This document shows, in pieces, positions 1 to 11,830 of a stretch of 64,000 nt of DNA (the stretch's first letter is position 1; every line of letters begins with the position of its first letter). The DNA lies in the NCBI GenBank assembly GCA_009760885.1, contig CM019704.1, forward strand, positions 13,561,803 to 13,625,802, written 5' to 3'. Under the pieces are notes generated by a model. That model saw only the letters and a list, made by a program, of their open reading frames with translations. It searched no databases and was not told the origin of the DNA. Both the position numbers and the translations under genes were made by a program. Origin of the DNA: Achatina immaculata (lineage: Eukaryota; Mollusca; Gastropoda; Stylommatophora; Achatinidae).

Positions 1-1382
1 TCTAGAAACATCAGATAGTGTTGTAACACAAAACAAACTTTTACAGATGGGCGTCCTTAGTTTAACTCTACAATACACTTTCACATTGTTTGAGTTTGGT
101 TTTTAAAAAAACAAATCTTCAAATATAGTATATGAAGATGATGAAATCATGAAAAGTGCATTTATGAATTCAGGATATATCGGTAAGTCATACTTACTGT
201 GAAAAAAAAAGCACTGAGAAATAATTGAGCTTCTCTTACAAGTCAGATGCATCTTGAAAATACAGCCACTCCATCTGCAAGTGTTCTGTCACTTCATCTG
301 TACAAATGAAGGAAGGAGAAGAAATGATATTTTGAAATCTTGGGACTAAATCTTAGAATATTTCTCTAATGATATTTTGAAATCTTGGGGCTAAATCTCA
401 GAATATTTCTCTAATTCTCATATCTAATTCCTTACTTCTTAAAGCAGTTGAACATTGTGCTTCTACAGAAATGGAAATTATTGGAAGTGTACTTTTTTTT
501 TTTTTTAGCTTAAATTCACATTTTGAAAATATTACTTCAAAGTAAAATTAATATCATGTGATGATCATTGTCACCTTCAGATCATCATTATTTTTAACTC
601 ACTGAAACCTTCTGCCCAAAGTTTCTTATAATCATCCATCTTGACAAGGAAACATAGTTGCCTCCACAGATCCCATCAGCAGCAGAAGTTGTCTCCACAG
701 TTTTTCATCCATGTTTTTTTTTTCCCTGGGGCCAACTTTGGCTGTTATGTCTGTGTAGAAGGTACAGATTGCAGATTGCATGCTGGAGTCCAGAGACTGT
801 TTCAACACCTGCTGAGTGAGTGTGTACAGCTTTCACTTTATGTAGATGGATTTGTAGTGTGTGTCCTTGAGGTATTCACTTAGACTGCCAAAATTAGCAT
901 ATCCACTAATCAGTAATACAGTCAGCTAGTATTCACATCCTGCTGTGATTGTATATCACATTCAAGATTGAACATTGTTTTCAAATTAATCCCATAATCT
1001 GTATCAGTCATTTTATTTTAGTATTATAGGAAAAAAACTCAGCATCTTTGACTTTATAAGTCACAAAGTCCTGTGATACATTCCATTTAAATAGACAACT
1101 CCATTACCAAAATGTGTATTCAACCTTCAGATACTTCCTTTAATATTTTAACATGAATCCATAGTCTTCAAAGTAAAAACTTCAGATATTCAGTTCATTA
1201 CTTTTAAAAATCATTGAACTTCAAAAGAAACAGAAAATATTTCAGGTTTTATTTTTTTTGTTTTGTCAGCTTAGATTCACACAAAAAAATTGTAATGTGA
1301 AGTAATTACTTCACTGTACAACAGCTAGTTTCATCTTCAGATTAAAAATTCCATTCAGATGCCCTTAAACAAAACCTCTATC
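1..1382. other. AT-rich non-coding DNA, no gene seen
   Basis: I see no supportable gene here. The short ORF at 641-883 has no recognisable similarity and low complexity. The only structure is a 45-bp direct duplication at 323-412 and some homopolymer runs. The stretch could be intergenic, or an intron of the gene whose last exon is at 8469. Confidence 0.5.
323..412. repeat. 45-bp direct duplication (2 copies)
   Basis: Two adjacent near-identical copies begin at 323 and 368 with aatgatattttgaaatc. They differ by only a few substitutions, so the local tandem duplication is recent. Confidence 0.85.
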
Positions 1383-2038
1383 TTAATGCAAAGAAAACTA
1401 AATTGATGACAACTGACAAAACAAACAAGGCGGCTGAAATATGTATCAATGAGGACAAAAATGAAAGAAGTGGAGTTTTGAATATCTTGGATCACTGCTA
1501 ACTAATAATAAGGGAAATTAAAAGGAGAACATCAGTCGCTCTTCAAAAAGTAAAACAACTAAAGAATCTGTGGAGAGGAACAGACAGAACCACAAAAATA
1601 AGATTTTTAAGGGCATGCATCTTTCCCATCGCAGCATATGCCTGTGAGACCTGGACAATTAATAAAACAGCTGAGAAACACATAAATGCCCTTTACTGTA
1701 AATGCTACAGAAGAGTTCTTCATATATCATGGACACAAAAAAGAACATATATATCCATACTACAAGAACTTAATATTGAAGAAGGTTGGCTAGTAAAGAG
1801 GATTAAACAGAAAACTTAAATATTTTGGACATATTAAATGTCGTGATTATCTAGAGAAGACCATCTTGGAAAGGTACATAATGGGAAAAATAAAGAGGAA
1901 GATCAAGGTGAAGATGGCTACAAGACATTGTTGATAATCTGCAAATGGATGTATCAGCAGCAGGGCATCTTGCTTACAACCAAGAGGCCTACAGGAGAGC
2001 TGAAGGAGGCAAAGTTCCGCAAGTGACGTGCAAATGAC
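1383..2038 (+). mobile_element. LINE family C remnant, 5'-truncated, C-terminal coding region
   Basis: This is the 3' part of a non-LTR retrotransposon ORF, broken by stops and frameshifts. The decayed translation carries the post-RT signature of this family: RRTSVALQKVKQLKNLWRGT, then an ACETW block, CYRRVL.ISW and a final FGH box. The 3' end resembles the other copies in the window (13618-14282, 31590-31682, 33930-34745, 40577-40864), ending near 'catgcaaatga'. No intact RT is present. It is a dead fragment, older than the TSD-flanked copy at 13618. Confidence 0.85.
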
Positions 2039-2513
2039 TGGCTGCCTCTAAACACAAGCTAGAGGAACACTCAAGACCATTCTTGTGTTAACTCCCTTAG
2101 TCAGTGATACTTATTTTCATGGTAAAGATATTTCATGTGAAAGTTTACAAATTTGACTGTTTCTGAGTCAGTGTCACCTGGATGCAAATGTATGGTGTGT
2201 TGATACTTACCAAAAAATAATTTCCTTAGGTTTATAAACAGGAGTACTGAACCAAAGAGGAATTTTCCATTTCATTAACTTTTTTTTTCACTTTTTACCT
2301 GCCTGACTAAACTCTTTCTGCCAGTGGATATGTTCTGTTGACTCTTACACTGGTCCCATTGTTTATTACACCTGGTGGATTTCACATATTTAAATCAAAT
2401 TAACACCTTTTAGTACAGTACATGGTCTTGTGGCACCTTTAAAGGGTACTTTGTTGTTTTTTTTTTTTGTATCTGTATGCAAATTTTTCTTAACTAAATA
2501 ATTGTGAAATAGT

Positions 2514-2575
2514 TAACAGTCATATGTGTGCATAATAAAAAAGGTAACAGTCATACTTTATGTGTGCAGCATAAG
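2514..2575. repeat. Imperfect direct duplication upstream of the U2-like element
   Basis: The motif aacagtcata...tgtgtgca occurs twice, near 2514-2532 and 2546-2570, immediately before the U2-like retroposon. Confidence 0.6.
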
Positions 2576-2584
2576 AAAACCAGT

Positions 2585-2822
2585 AACAGAAATAAACTTC
2601 GCTTCTCGGCCTTTTGGCTAATATCAGAGTGTAGTTCTGCGCTCTGTAGAATGTACACTTTGATCGTTATTTTGGAACAAACGAGATGCTCAAGGCCTGC
2701 CTTGCACATTGAATGCCGGGTGTATGGTCCACATCTCGTTACGGGTGAGCCCGGTTTGCAGTACCACCGGGTCACAGCCTGTTGTTTTCATCATTAAAAA
2801 AAAAAAAAACAGAAATAAACTT
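2585..2822 (+). mobile_element. U2 snRNA-like retroposon (snRNA-headed SINE or U2 retropseudogene) with poly(A) and 15-bp TSD
   Basis: The insert runs from 2600 to a poly(A) ending about 2809. It is bounded by identical copies of aacagaaataaactt at 2585-2599 and 2808-2822. Its 5' end matches the U2 snRNA 5' end (stem-loop I core CTTCTCGGCCTTTTGGC), followed by GTGTAGTTCTG in place of U2's branch-site region GTGTAGTATCTG. An Sm-like site (ATTTTGG) lies near 2672. The 3' end has a U2 stem-loop IV look-alike: CCCGG, loop TTTGCAGTACCA, CCGGG. This loop resembles the known U2B''/U2A' binding loop. An enlarged stem-III-like helix is closed by ACGAGATG and CATCTCGT. Stem IIa/IIb is reduced. TSD and poly(A) show LINE-type retroposition. 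A functional variant snRNA is less likely. Confidence 0.8.
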
Positions 2823-3639
2823 TCTACTGATGTTGATGTTGTCTGAATTGTTAATTTACTGCAGAAAACTAATGTAATAGTTGTGTGATAAATAAGAGCT
2901 ACAGTTTTGGTAGGTGATGAAAAATCAAAGCTTTAGTGTTTCTTTGACTTTGAAAGCTTCCATAGCATTAGTGATGCTAATGTTCAGTGTAGTCTTCAGA
3001 TTTCAAGAGCAATGGTCATTGTATGACAAAAAAATGAATAAAGTCACAATAATAGGAAAGAACACTATGTTATAAATTAACAATATATATGTAGTGTCAA
3101 AAACCTAATATAAATTATGATACACATGTAGCGTTGAGAGATTTTCTAGTATAAGTTATAATTATATGCAGTCCCAAGGGCCTAATATAAATTACAGGCA
3201 TAATATACCATGCATTGTCAGTGGCCTGTGTACAGATTTAAATTAAGCTTCACTGGTATAATTTATGTACAGGTCTCCAGAGAGTGTAAGAGTTAACTTT
3301 GCAGGACACTGGTTGGCTGTCCCTGCACAACTAGCTGTAACATTTACTAACAAGCTTTGATGTCTGGTGCACAGTTTTAGGATGCATAGATCTTATTGCC
3401 ACATTGGCCTGTCAGTTCACAGCATTCAGTCGAGTGGGTTCATGTTTTATAGTGTGTTCAAAAGAAAATGGAGGAAACGCCCGGATTACGTGAAAACAAT
3501 GCAGTATCTTTATCTCATAATCAGATCTGATAGTGACATGCCGACAGACTTAGGTAGTCATCTCTCTCCATCTTGCTGAATCTTCTGTGTCTCAAATCAA
3601 GTCAGTTGTTGAAATCTTCTAATGCTAACATTATCTTCT
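2823..3639. other. AT-rich non-coding DNA
   Basis: No gene or recognisable transposon. A loosely repeated 'cctaatataaatta' motif occurs around 3105-3200 and may be an old degraded tandem repeat. Confidence 0.4.
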
Positions 3640-5592
3640 TTAATCATCGTCATCAGGTGCCGTGCCTACTGCCGTTGGCTATTATGCTTCTCTAGAGTAT
3701 CCGATCCATCATGCAGGCCATCAGCTCAGTTGGTGATCTCCTCTCACACCATCTCATCAGACTGTCCAGTATCATTTCTCTTGGTCTTCTCCTGGCTCTT
3801 CTCCCCTCTGTTTTACCTGTTATAATATTTTCAGTGCTCCTTCTTCTCATTGCATGTACATTGTCTCTCTCTTATTTTTGTTTACAAGATTTTTTTATCT
3901 CTCTAGCTCTTCTCATACATTCTCCATTAGTTATTTTTGCTGTCCAGGGAATTCGCAACATTCTTCTAATAAACCACATTTCTACTGCTTCCAGTGATTT
4001 TTTTACAGACCTGCCTATTGTCCATGATTCACTTCCATATAATAAGATAGCATTTTAATACTCATTTTCAAACATTCAGTGATAAGGATGTGTTGCATAA
4101 TATGTTTCACATTCTCAGAAATGCAGTCTTTTGCTTGGCCTATTCTGTTCTAATTTCTGTTCTGCATTTCCCATCTGCTACAAGGTATTTAAATTTCTGC
4201 ACCTGCTTTAGAATAGTTCCGTTTAATTTTATACTGCATGTTGGTGGATTCTGTTTCTTAGATATAACCACAGTCTCTGTCTTTTTGATGTTTAAAGTAA
4301 GGCCTTTCTATTCACTTCCTTTAGCGACTTTATCCAAGAGATTTTGCAGGTCTTGTAGGTTCTCAGCTATCAGTACTGTGTCATCAGCATACCGAAGGTT
4401 GTTAATATTGTGTCCTTCAACTTTTATGCCTAGTTCTGTAATGATCATTCTTAGAATACTATCGCTGTACAGATAAAAAAGGTCTGGAGATAGTACACAT
4501 CCTTGTCGCACCCCTTGTTTTATAGGTTGATATTTTCCAGTTCTATTTTCAACTCGAATTGCTGCTTCCTGCTGCCAATATAGATCTTTTACAATCCTCA
4601 GGTCTTTGCCATCTGTGTTTATGTCTTCAAGCATTTTAATAATTTCATTATGTTTCACTTTGTCAAATGCCTTGGTGTAATCAATGAAGCATAAGTAGAG
4701 ATCTTTCTGTACTTCTAAAGCTCTTTCTGTTAGTGTTCACAAAGCATAAATGGCATTGTGTGTACCCTTCAGTAAATCTGAACTGGTCATCTGCTGTTTC
4801 CATTTTTATCTTTTTTTCCTTGTTTTTCTCATAATAATTCTCAGAAGTAGCTTTGTTATGTGAAATGATAGGCTGATAGTCCGGTGGTCATCACATTCCT
4901 TTGCACCTGGTTTCTTTGGTAGTTCTATAAACATGGATTTAAAGCAGGTCATTTGGCATATAATTACTGTTGTAAATGTCATTCAGTAACTTGGTTATTA
5001 TTTTTATTCCCATCTCCTCTAGCACCTCTATTTCTTCTCTTGTTATATTATCAGGCCCAGTCACTTTTCCCTTCTTCATGTGTTTGATGGCATCTATGAT
5101 TTCATCTTCAAGTATTGGTGGTCCATCACAGTTTTCAGTATCTGGTGTTAATTCTGGTCTTTCTCCATATAGCTCACCTATGTATTCTGTCCACCTGTCC
5201 ACAATATCTTCTTTTCCCATTAATATTTTACCTTATTTTGATTTCAGGCATTCTGTGGTATATTTTATCTTCCTGCCTGTGAGTTCACTAATTTGTTTGT
5301 GCATGTTTTTTGCTGTCTTATTATGAAAGTCCTCTGTTTGTCTGCACTGTTCATTTAACCGCACTTCCTTTGTTTCTCTGCATTTGCGTCTTATTTCTTT
5401 ATTTATCCAGCTATATTTTTCTTGGTTATTTTTACTCCTCCTCTTGTCCATCATTCCCAAGATGTCATCTGTCATCCATTTATTTTTAGAGGCTTCTTTT
5501 TTCTCATGAACTGCCCTACCAGATGAGGCTGTTCCAGAGGAACATCCATTAACGTCGTTGATGATGAATCTGTTACTTTGTATAAGCATAAG
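3640..5592 (-). mobile_element. LINE family B, 5'-truncated, minus strand
   Basis: Read on the minus strand, it begins in the linker after the endonuclease (NKWMTDDILG about 5480). It runs through RT motifs: a MKKGKVTGPDNITREEI block at about 5070, then GVRQGCVLSPDLF and YADDTVLIAE near 4520-4390. The A/T-DD-bearing YADD box is the polymerase active site. It ends about 3640 with a (GATGAT)-like tail. Frameshifts and stops break the ORF into pieces at 5589-5233, 5220-4939 and 4658-4308. The same family is nearly complete at 59165-61996. It resembles apurinic-endonuclease LINEs of the RTE/CR1-like groups; I cannot fix the clade. Confidence 0.9.
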
Positions 5593-7775
5593 TGTTCTTG
5601 GGAACTACAACAGTGGTTTCCCGTTGCTTTCCGCTAGCTTTGGACTTCCTGTCCTACCCTCAAGGCAGCAGGAGTGAGAGGTTTTAAGTCACCTCTTACC
5701 CTGTCAATTATGAAAGCAACAACATGATAATTTTAAGAACAGCTGCAGTTATTATTTTTAAATTATAAGTATCCAGTTTTTTTGCCCTCAGCAAAATATT
5801 TGTGTGCTAAGTTCAGGCCCATAAAAAGCAGATAAAATATTGTATAGTTTTCTTCTCTCTCTCTCTCTCTCTCTCCCCCCCCCCCCCAATCCCTTATTTT
5901 TTTTGCCACACTGTACCTCAGTAATCAAATCCTCTTTATAGTGTATTTTACAATAACTAATGCACTTTATATAATTGTTTATAACACCAGTGTAAAATTC
6001 GCTGCACCATATTTATGTCATCTTTATAACTTTCTTTGTCTGACATTTGCTCACCTGCTTTCCATGCAGATATTTTTATATGTCCTCATATTTGTAATTT
6101 GATAAGCAAACCGAGTTCCCACCTTACAGAGGAATAATAACTGTTTTAAAGATGTGGAACTGTTTGGTAACATAAAAATAGCACTCTTACTTGCATTTTA
6201 AATTATAGAATATTCCTGAAAAGAGTTGAGCATTCTTAGTACTTGAATATACCATGTATAGGATTCAGTGATTTGTAAAACTGTCTTCTTCTTTGTCCCA
6301 GAGCATGCGAGTGTTTCAGTAACTGGAAAGTGCTTTGTCCTCTTACAGCTAGGCGATTTCCTTATTCTGCTAGAGTCAGTGGTTCGAGTCTCAGTCTTAT
6401 TATTTTGCTTTCTCTCACATCTAAGATGCTTTGTATTTGTCCAGGCCGGCCATACAGCACTGTGTTATGTCACTTTACTATGCACACTCCTCATTGGTTC
6501 CTATTTGCAAAGTTGGTAACAGGAAATGAAAGACCAGGCCAGTTAAATAAAACTTGCTGTATCCACAATGCCAGGTGGACAGATACCAGACCAGGCAAAC
6601 ATCATTAAAACTTTAAAAGTGGCTAGTAGGACAGAAGATTTGATGCACTGTGATACTTCTTCTCTTCTTGGAATGAAAAGACTGGGCCTGATGTCAAAAA
6701 CCTTTGCAGATTTAAGGGTTCAAAAGTGCTATACATTAACATAGAACTGGTGCAGCCAGAATCATAATAGTTTGAAGAACACCCATTTAATTGTCCAGAG
6801 TGCAGGAATTTTAATCATAAAACTAATATGCTGAGTAACAGATATATTACAGGATAAGGATAATTTTAAAATTGTTATGCCATTTCCCAGTAAAAGATTG
6901 AGGTTTGGTAACAAAAAATGTTCATGTCTTCTTGGTGCTATTTAATATATTAAAAGTTAAAAGGCGAAAAATAAAACAAAGAATTTAAAAAAAAACATTA
7001 CCAAATGTCTGATGGTCCAGTTTATTTGGTTGCTCCTAAATGTCTACCTAAATCCTCACATGATTATGAGAAAAATTTTATGGCCATCAGCTACTGTTTA
7101 TACAAAGAATTTTTTAACTTCTTTGCTTCACCTTGTTTTTATCTTTCTGAAAATGTTTTAAAAACAAAATAATAATAAGATTTTGAATGGCCTAAAGCTA
7201 TTACATGGTAAAATGAGTTTGCCTGTTTGGGCTATGAATTATTTTGCCACAGTGTTGAAATATGCAAAGAAAAGCCAGGTAATTTTTTTTTTTAATTTGT
7301 GAAAGAGAAGTCATATTTGTTAGAATGATTTTTGCAGCACTGATAATTGTTTTTTCTGAATCTGGTGTGCTTGATTTTTGTACTTTATTAGTCTCTGCAA
7401 TTATAAGGTAAAACAAATAAATATTCTGAGGCATTTATATTTATTCTTAATTAATTGCATGCACACATCAGTTTTACCTAAAATTCACCTACCAAGAGTG
7501 AAAATGTTTGGCATCTTTTGTGTTCATATATCTGCACAACTGAATCTATGGCCTGTTTGATCATGTATGCACATTTTATATATTGTATTTTCCTATACAG
7601 TATAGTTTCATATTGAGCACTTATATTATACATTTTTTTATCTAAGAGGCTTGATGTGTCATTTAAACTTCTTTTACACGAAATGTAATCTCTTTCAGTT
7701 TGTTTTGCCATAATTGTGAATCTTTTGTTTATTTATATTCTAATAATTTACATATACTATTTCCCTTTGGATTTT
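5593..7775. other. Non-coding DNA, mostly unique
   Basis: Holds a (CT)n/C-run microsatellite at about 5855-5888 and no convincing gene. A B-box-like ggttcgagtct at about 6381 hints at a very old SINE, but no A-box or tail supports it. This is probably an intron of the gene ending at 9289. Confidence 0.4.
5855..5888. repeat. (CT)n followed by C-run microsatellite
   Basis: Alternating CT dinucleotides pass directly into a run of C. Confidence 0.9.
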
Positions 7776-8155
7776 GTGAATCTTTACAGATAAAATTCAT
7801 TGCTGTAACAAACTCTTAATAGAAATCAGTTGTGGGGGTGTGAATCTTTACAGATAAAATTTATTGCTGTAACAAATTCTTAATAGAAATCAATTGTGGG
7901 GGTGTGAATCTTTACAGATAAAATTTATTGCTGTAACAAATTCTTAATAGAAATCAGTTGTGGGGGTGTGAATCTTTACAGGTAAAATTTATTGCTGTAA
8001 CAAATTCTTAATAGAAATCATTTGTGGGGGTGTGAATCTTTACAGATAAAATTTATTGCTGTAACAAATTCTTAATAGAAATCAATTGTGGGGGTGTGAA
8101 TCTTTACAGATAAAGTTCATTTGCTGTAACAAACTTTAGTGGAAATCAGTTGCGA
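7776..8155. repeat. 64-bp tandem repeat, about 6 copies
   Basis: The unit starts with gtgaatctttacagataaaa at 7776, 7840, 7904, 7968, 8032 and 8096. It continues through ttgctgtaacaaa and ends in a G-rich 'tgtgggggt'. Units differ by single bases and the last one is degraded. The array ends about 310 bp upstream of the 3' splice site at 8468, so it is probably intronic. Confidence 0.95.
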
Positions 8156-8468
8156 TGGGTTTTTTAAAAATTTGTGTTAAAAGAAAAATAGCATGTCATG
8201 TGTGCCCTGCTGTAGGTTATGAAAGTAACAATTCACATTATATTATGTTAATATTAATTATAGGGAGATATTTTAAGAGGAATGAATGTGTTATCAAAAT
8301 AGTGGATTTTTTTTCTGTAAAGTTTAGTTCTACTGACACTAAGAAATAAATGTATCATTACCTGAAGAGACCTGCAATCTGGTACAAGCATATTTAGCTG
8401 GATGCAAGAGAATTACAAGTGTTGAAAATTGTCCTGTTAATTCAGTTGTTGTTCCTCTTGTTCCACAG

Positions 8469-9289
8469 GTGTTAGTACTACATCTGGGGGTGGCTGGAAC
8501 CGGGCCTGCCCGTGGTGTGGGAGAGGAGGCAACCTGCACCTGGATTCTGCCGACCCCAACTGCCGCTGCCAGAAGGACTCGGTTCTGATCAGCATGCATT
8601 TGGGCCAGGCAGCTTTTAGAGGTCAGGAGTTGATGATGCTCAACAGCCAGCAGGTCCAGACCAACAAGACACCACCCACCCAGAGCAAAAACCAAAGAGG
8701 GAAGAAGTCCCATAATGTTATTTTTACTACTCCATTATATCACTTAGAGGGAGATGAAGGCAGGGAGTCAAAGGCCAGCACACCAGTATCATCAGTGACT
8801 CATAACTCTAGGCCAGCTTCAGCCTTAAGCATAAACATGGACCACTCCAACACAAACATAACTAGTCCAAAGCCAGGGCATCATAAGATGAAGAAGTCTA
8901 TAAGCATTGCAGCTCACCCTCCAGTTACCACCATAAGCCCATACTACCAATACAGACAGCAACCCAGTGACTTCACTGACCATCAGCAGCAGTATCGAAG
9001 TGGCAGTTTCAGTGGCAATATACAGACTTTGGTGTCCAGTCAACCATTTCAACACTTTAACACTGATCATCTCCAAAACAGCCTTGTTCACCGACCCCCG
9101 CAGATCAGTCGAGGTCTTCTGGGCAGCATGCTCACCACAAGAGTCAGGAATTTTCTGGCACAGAAGGGCTCCACCACCGGTTCCATAATCAAACTGTGGC
9201 CCAACATGGCGTATATCAACTCCAGCAGATGCCAGAGTCCTCTGTCTGTGATTGCACAGCGACGTCTGGCATTAAAGCAGCAGAAGTAA
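8469..9289 (+). CDS. Last coding exon of an unrecognised gene (3' part only)
   Basis: An exon is inferred from the polypyrimidine tract plus acceptor 'ttgttccacag' ending at 8468. It is followed by an open frame (first full codon 8471) to TAA at 9287-9289, giving about 272 residues. The first part has a Cys/Gly-rich stretch (GWNRACPWCGRGGNLHL, then CRCQKD) before the first internal Met at 8594. The rest is Ser/Thr/Gln/His-rich, low in predicted order, with no membrane segment. It reads like a disordered cytoplasmic tail or regulatory C-terminus ending in ALKQQK. I do not recognise the family. Upstream exons are either left of the window or hidden in 1-8400. Starting at Met 8594 would drop the Cys-rich part, which is in frame and looks coding. 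The AT-rich DNA after 9289 fits a 3' UTR. Confidence 0.65.
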
Positions 9290-10014
9290 AAAAGGGCAAA
9301 TCAGAACTAGAATCCTCAAGGTGTTAGAGAACGCTCAGCACAGGCTGTGGAAACAATGTTGTGTCATATCATTAGATCTTTCAGAAAATGACAAGGCATG
9401 AAGCTTATAAGATGCATCATGAAAGCTGACACAAAAACACATATGCACACACACACACACACACACATCCATGGATTCACCATTTTTATAGCCATTTACA
9501 GTTTTTTAATAATTTTATTTAGTGAAGGAGAAATATAATGTAAAAAAAATCCATTAGGATTCGAAAAGAAAAACTTTTGTGGGAATTTTATTAAACGAGA
9601 GAAATGAAGACCAAAAAAAAAAAAAAAAAAGCATGGCGGTTTCCAGGACAGTGTTAAAATTATTGCATTGAAAAAAAAAAAAAAACATGACAACCTGTAA
9701 GCTCTGTTTTAGTTACCCTGTCTTTCTGAAAAGAATTTCATTATTGCAAAAAAAAAACCACCCAAAAAAACCTCAGATTGAAATTGCGATGTAGATTCAA
9801 CTGGTTTTCTTCATGTCTGACCCTTGGGTAAAACTTTGGTGTTATAGAGCACCAGACACATAAGACAACAGTTTTATTGATAAGTGTGATTTACAAATAT
9901 TGATGGTAGTTGCCTTTCATGCTGTGCATGATGTCTGGATTTTTTGAGAATCTGTGTTCAAACATCATTTGGAAAAATATGAATCATTTTGACACCCCCC
10001 CCCCCTTCCTTGAT
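9290..10014 (+). other. Probable 3' UTR of the preceding gene
   Basis: AT-rich, with A-runs, a (CA)n microsatellite at about 9446-9467 and a C-run near 9995. Several AATAAA-like signals lie downstream, including one in agaaataaaaac near 10670. The real cleavage site cannot be chosen from sequence alone. Confidence 0.35.
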
Positions 10015-10437
10015 AAAAATGTCTAGGTTAAGTGAATATAGTTGCTATTAAAAATGTCTAGGTTAAGTGAATATAGTTGCTATTAAAAATGTCTAGGTTA
10101 AGTGAATATAGTTGCTATTAAAAATGTCTAGGTTAAGTGAATATAGTTGCTATTAAAAATGTCTAGGTTAAGTGAATATAGTTGCTATTAAAAATGTCTA
10201 GGTTAAGTGAATATAGTTGCTATTAAAAATTTCTAGGTTAAGTGAATATAGTTGCTATTAAAAATGTCTAGGTTAAGTGAATATATTTGCTATTAAAAAT
10301 TTCTAGGTTAAGTGAATATAGTTGCTATTAAAAATTTCTAGGTTAAGTGAATATATTTGCTATTAAAAATTTCTAGGTTAAGTGAATATATTTTTATTAA
10401 AAATTTCTAGGTTAAGTGAATATAGTTGCTATTAAAA
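10015..10437. repeat. 35-bp minisatellite, about 12 copies
   Basis: Twelve head-to-tail units start with aaaaatgtctaggttaagtg and contain gaatatagttgctatt. The first five to six are identical. Later units carry g-to-t changes (aaaaatttct, atatttgc), and one is 2 bp short, so the left end is the more recently homogenised. Confidence 0.97.
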
Positions 10438-10789
10438 CTTGACATGCCCCAGCCAAATGCTTTATGTTTTTATTTTTGAGTTTAATTGGTTGTGTTTTTT
10501 TTAAAGTATTTTAAAATTAATTCGAAGTTGAGCATTAAATTTTTATGTTTATTTTTTTTTTAAATTATAAAGGCCATGGTATTTTGAGTTTGCTACTCGA
10601 TATAAGCAGCTGTTAAGAAGATGTATTAAAAATTATGCTTCTGTATGGGAGTATTTCATATTTATAAAGAAATAAAAACATTTAGGACACAAGTCTCTGT
10701 GCACTGTGAGAGGTGTTTTTAGCACCAGAAAAGTTTGATGTCTGATTGATACAGCAGTAAGGTCTATAAAATTAGGTATAGACACTTCT

Positions 10790-10983
10790 GCCAAGATCAT
10801 ATATGCCAGCACACCTGCCAAGATCATATATGCCAGCACACCTGCCAAGATCATATATGCCAGCACACCTGCCAGGATCATATATGCCAGCACACCTGCC
10901 AAGATCATATATGCCAGCACACCTGCCAAGATCATATATGCCAGCACACCTGCCAAGATCCTATATGCCAGCACACCTGCCAC
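10790..10983. repeat. 27-bp minisatellite, 7 copies
   Basis: The unit is gccaagatcatatatgccag plus cacacct. Because 27 is divisible by 3, the array is open on both strands. It reads (MPAHLPRSY)n on plus and (MILAGVLAY)n on minus. Neither has a gene context, so I regard both as by-products of the repeat. Confidence 0.95.
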
Positions 10984-11089
10984 CTCTTTAGAGTTTTAAG
11001 AGCTCCTGACCTGCCTCTTGAGAAAGGGAATGTGGACTGGAAGCTATGGGGTTATCATAAAAATGTCCTGCTGTCAGTGGGTTTCAGAG

Positions 11090-11830
11090 AATCTAGCAAT
11101 GTCGTTGTCAGGATGGCTGAGCATGTGAAACTGAATGCAAAAGAATACATGTGAGAACTTCAAGGCCCTTTATAACATGGCACAAATCTTACAAGAGTTG
11201 TCATACAATGATACCATCTCGCCGTAATATCCAAGGGAATGAGGCTAACACACTGAGAAAGGAGGTGGAAAAGTTCTCCCCATTTGACACAAGCCTATCA
11301 CATGATGAACCCAAAACACTGATAAAGGCCAAATACAAAAACAAATGGGAAAAAAAGAACATCCAGGACATGAGAAAAATTATGCCTACAACCAGTTTAA
11401 CAGAGAAGAACAAATCAAGATCTTTAGTCTCAAAACAGACCACAGCAGACTAAGACATTACGTGTTTAACAAGCTGAAGATAGGTACAACCGTTGAATGC
11501 ACATGTGGTATCAACAGAATGACAGCCCAGCACCTGTTACAGGACTGCCCATCATTTGAAGAATCGAGATGGCACCTTTGGGCCATCACCTGTACTAATC
11601 CATGACAATCTGTATGGTGATCTTAACAGCCTAAAACAAACAGCAGCATCCTTCAGAGATGTCCAATTTGATGTCTGAAAGCCTTTGATGAAGAAGAATA
11701 CACACATTATCTGTAAATTCTGGTCTGTGTGCATGCTCAAGATCTGTGACAGAAATTGTGAGGTTGACTGTGAGAAACTGTGGACTTCATTCTAATAATT
11801 TAGCAAGACCTGGCACTTGAAATTTAGAAG
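11090..11830 (+). mobile_element. LINE remnant: RNase H end and C-terminal zinc-knuckle tail
   Basis: The decayed frames give an RNase H C-terminal signature (RRNIQGNEANTLRKEV at about 11215). A linker follows, then FSLKTDHSRLRHYVFNKL and CTCG...AQHLLQDCP (11430-11560), the typical tail of LINEs that carry RNase H. A frameshift lies between the two ORFs (11151-11453 and 11345-11605). A related fragment is at 36660-36870. This family is distinct from families A, B and C, which show no RNase H here. Confidence 0.8.

Noticed and set aside
2600..2794. A standard functional U2 snRNA gene
   Set aside because: The branch-site region and stem II are altered, and the copy has a poly(A) and TSD, which mark a retroposed sequence. 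No upstream snRNA promoter was recognised.
3622..4476. Hydrophobic plus-strand ORFs as transmembrane genes
   Set aside because: They are antisense shadows of LINE family B on the minus strand.
6355..6400. tRNA gene or SINE from the ggttcgagtct word
   Set aside because: No A-box at the right spacing, no cloverleaf and no tail.
10633..10991. Nonapeptide-repeat proteins (MILAGVLAY or MPAHLPRSY repeats)
   Set aside because: Both strands of a 27-bp minisatellite are equally open, and the flanks show no coding features.
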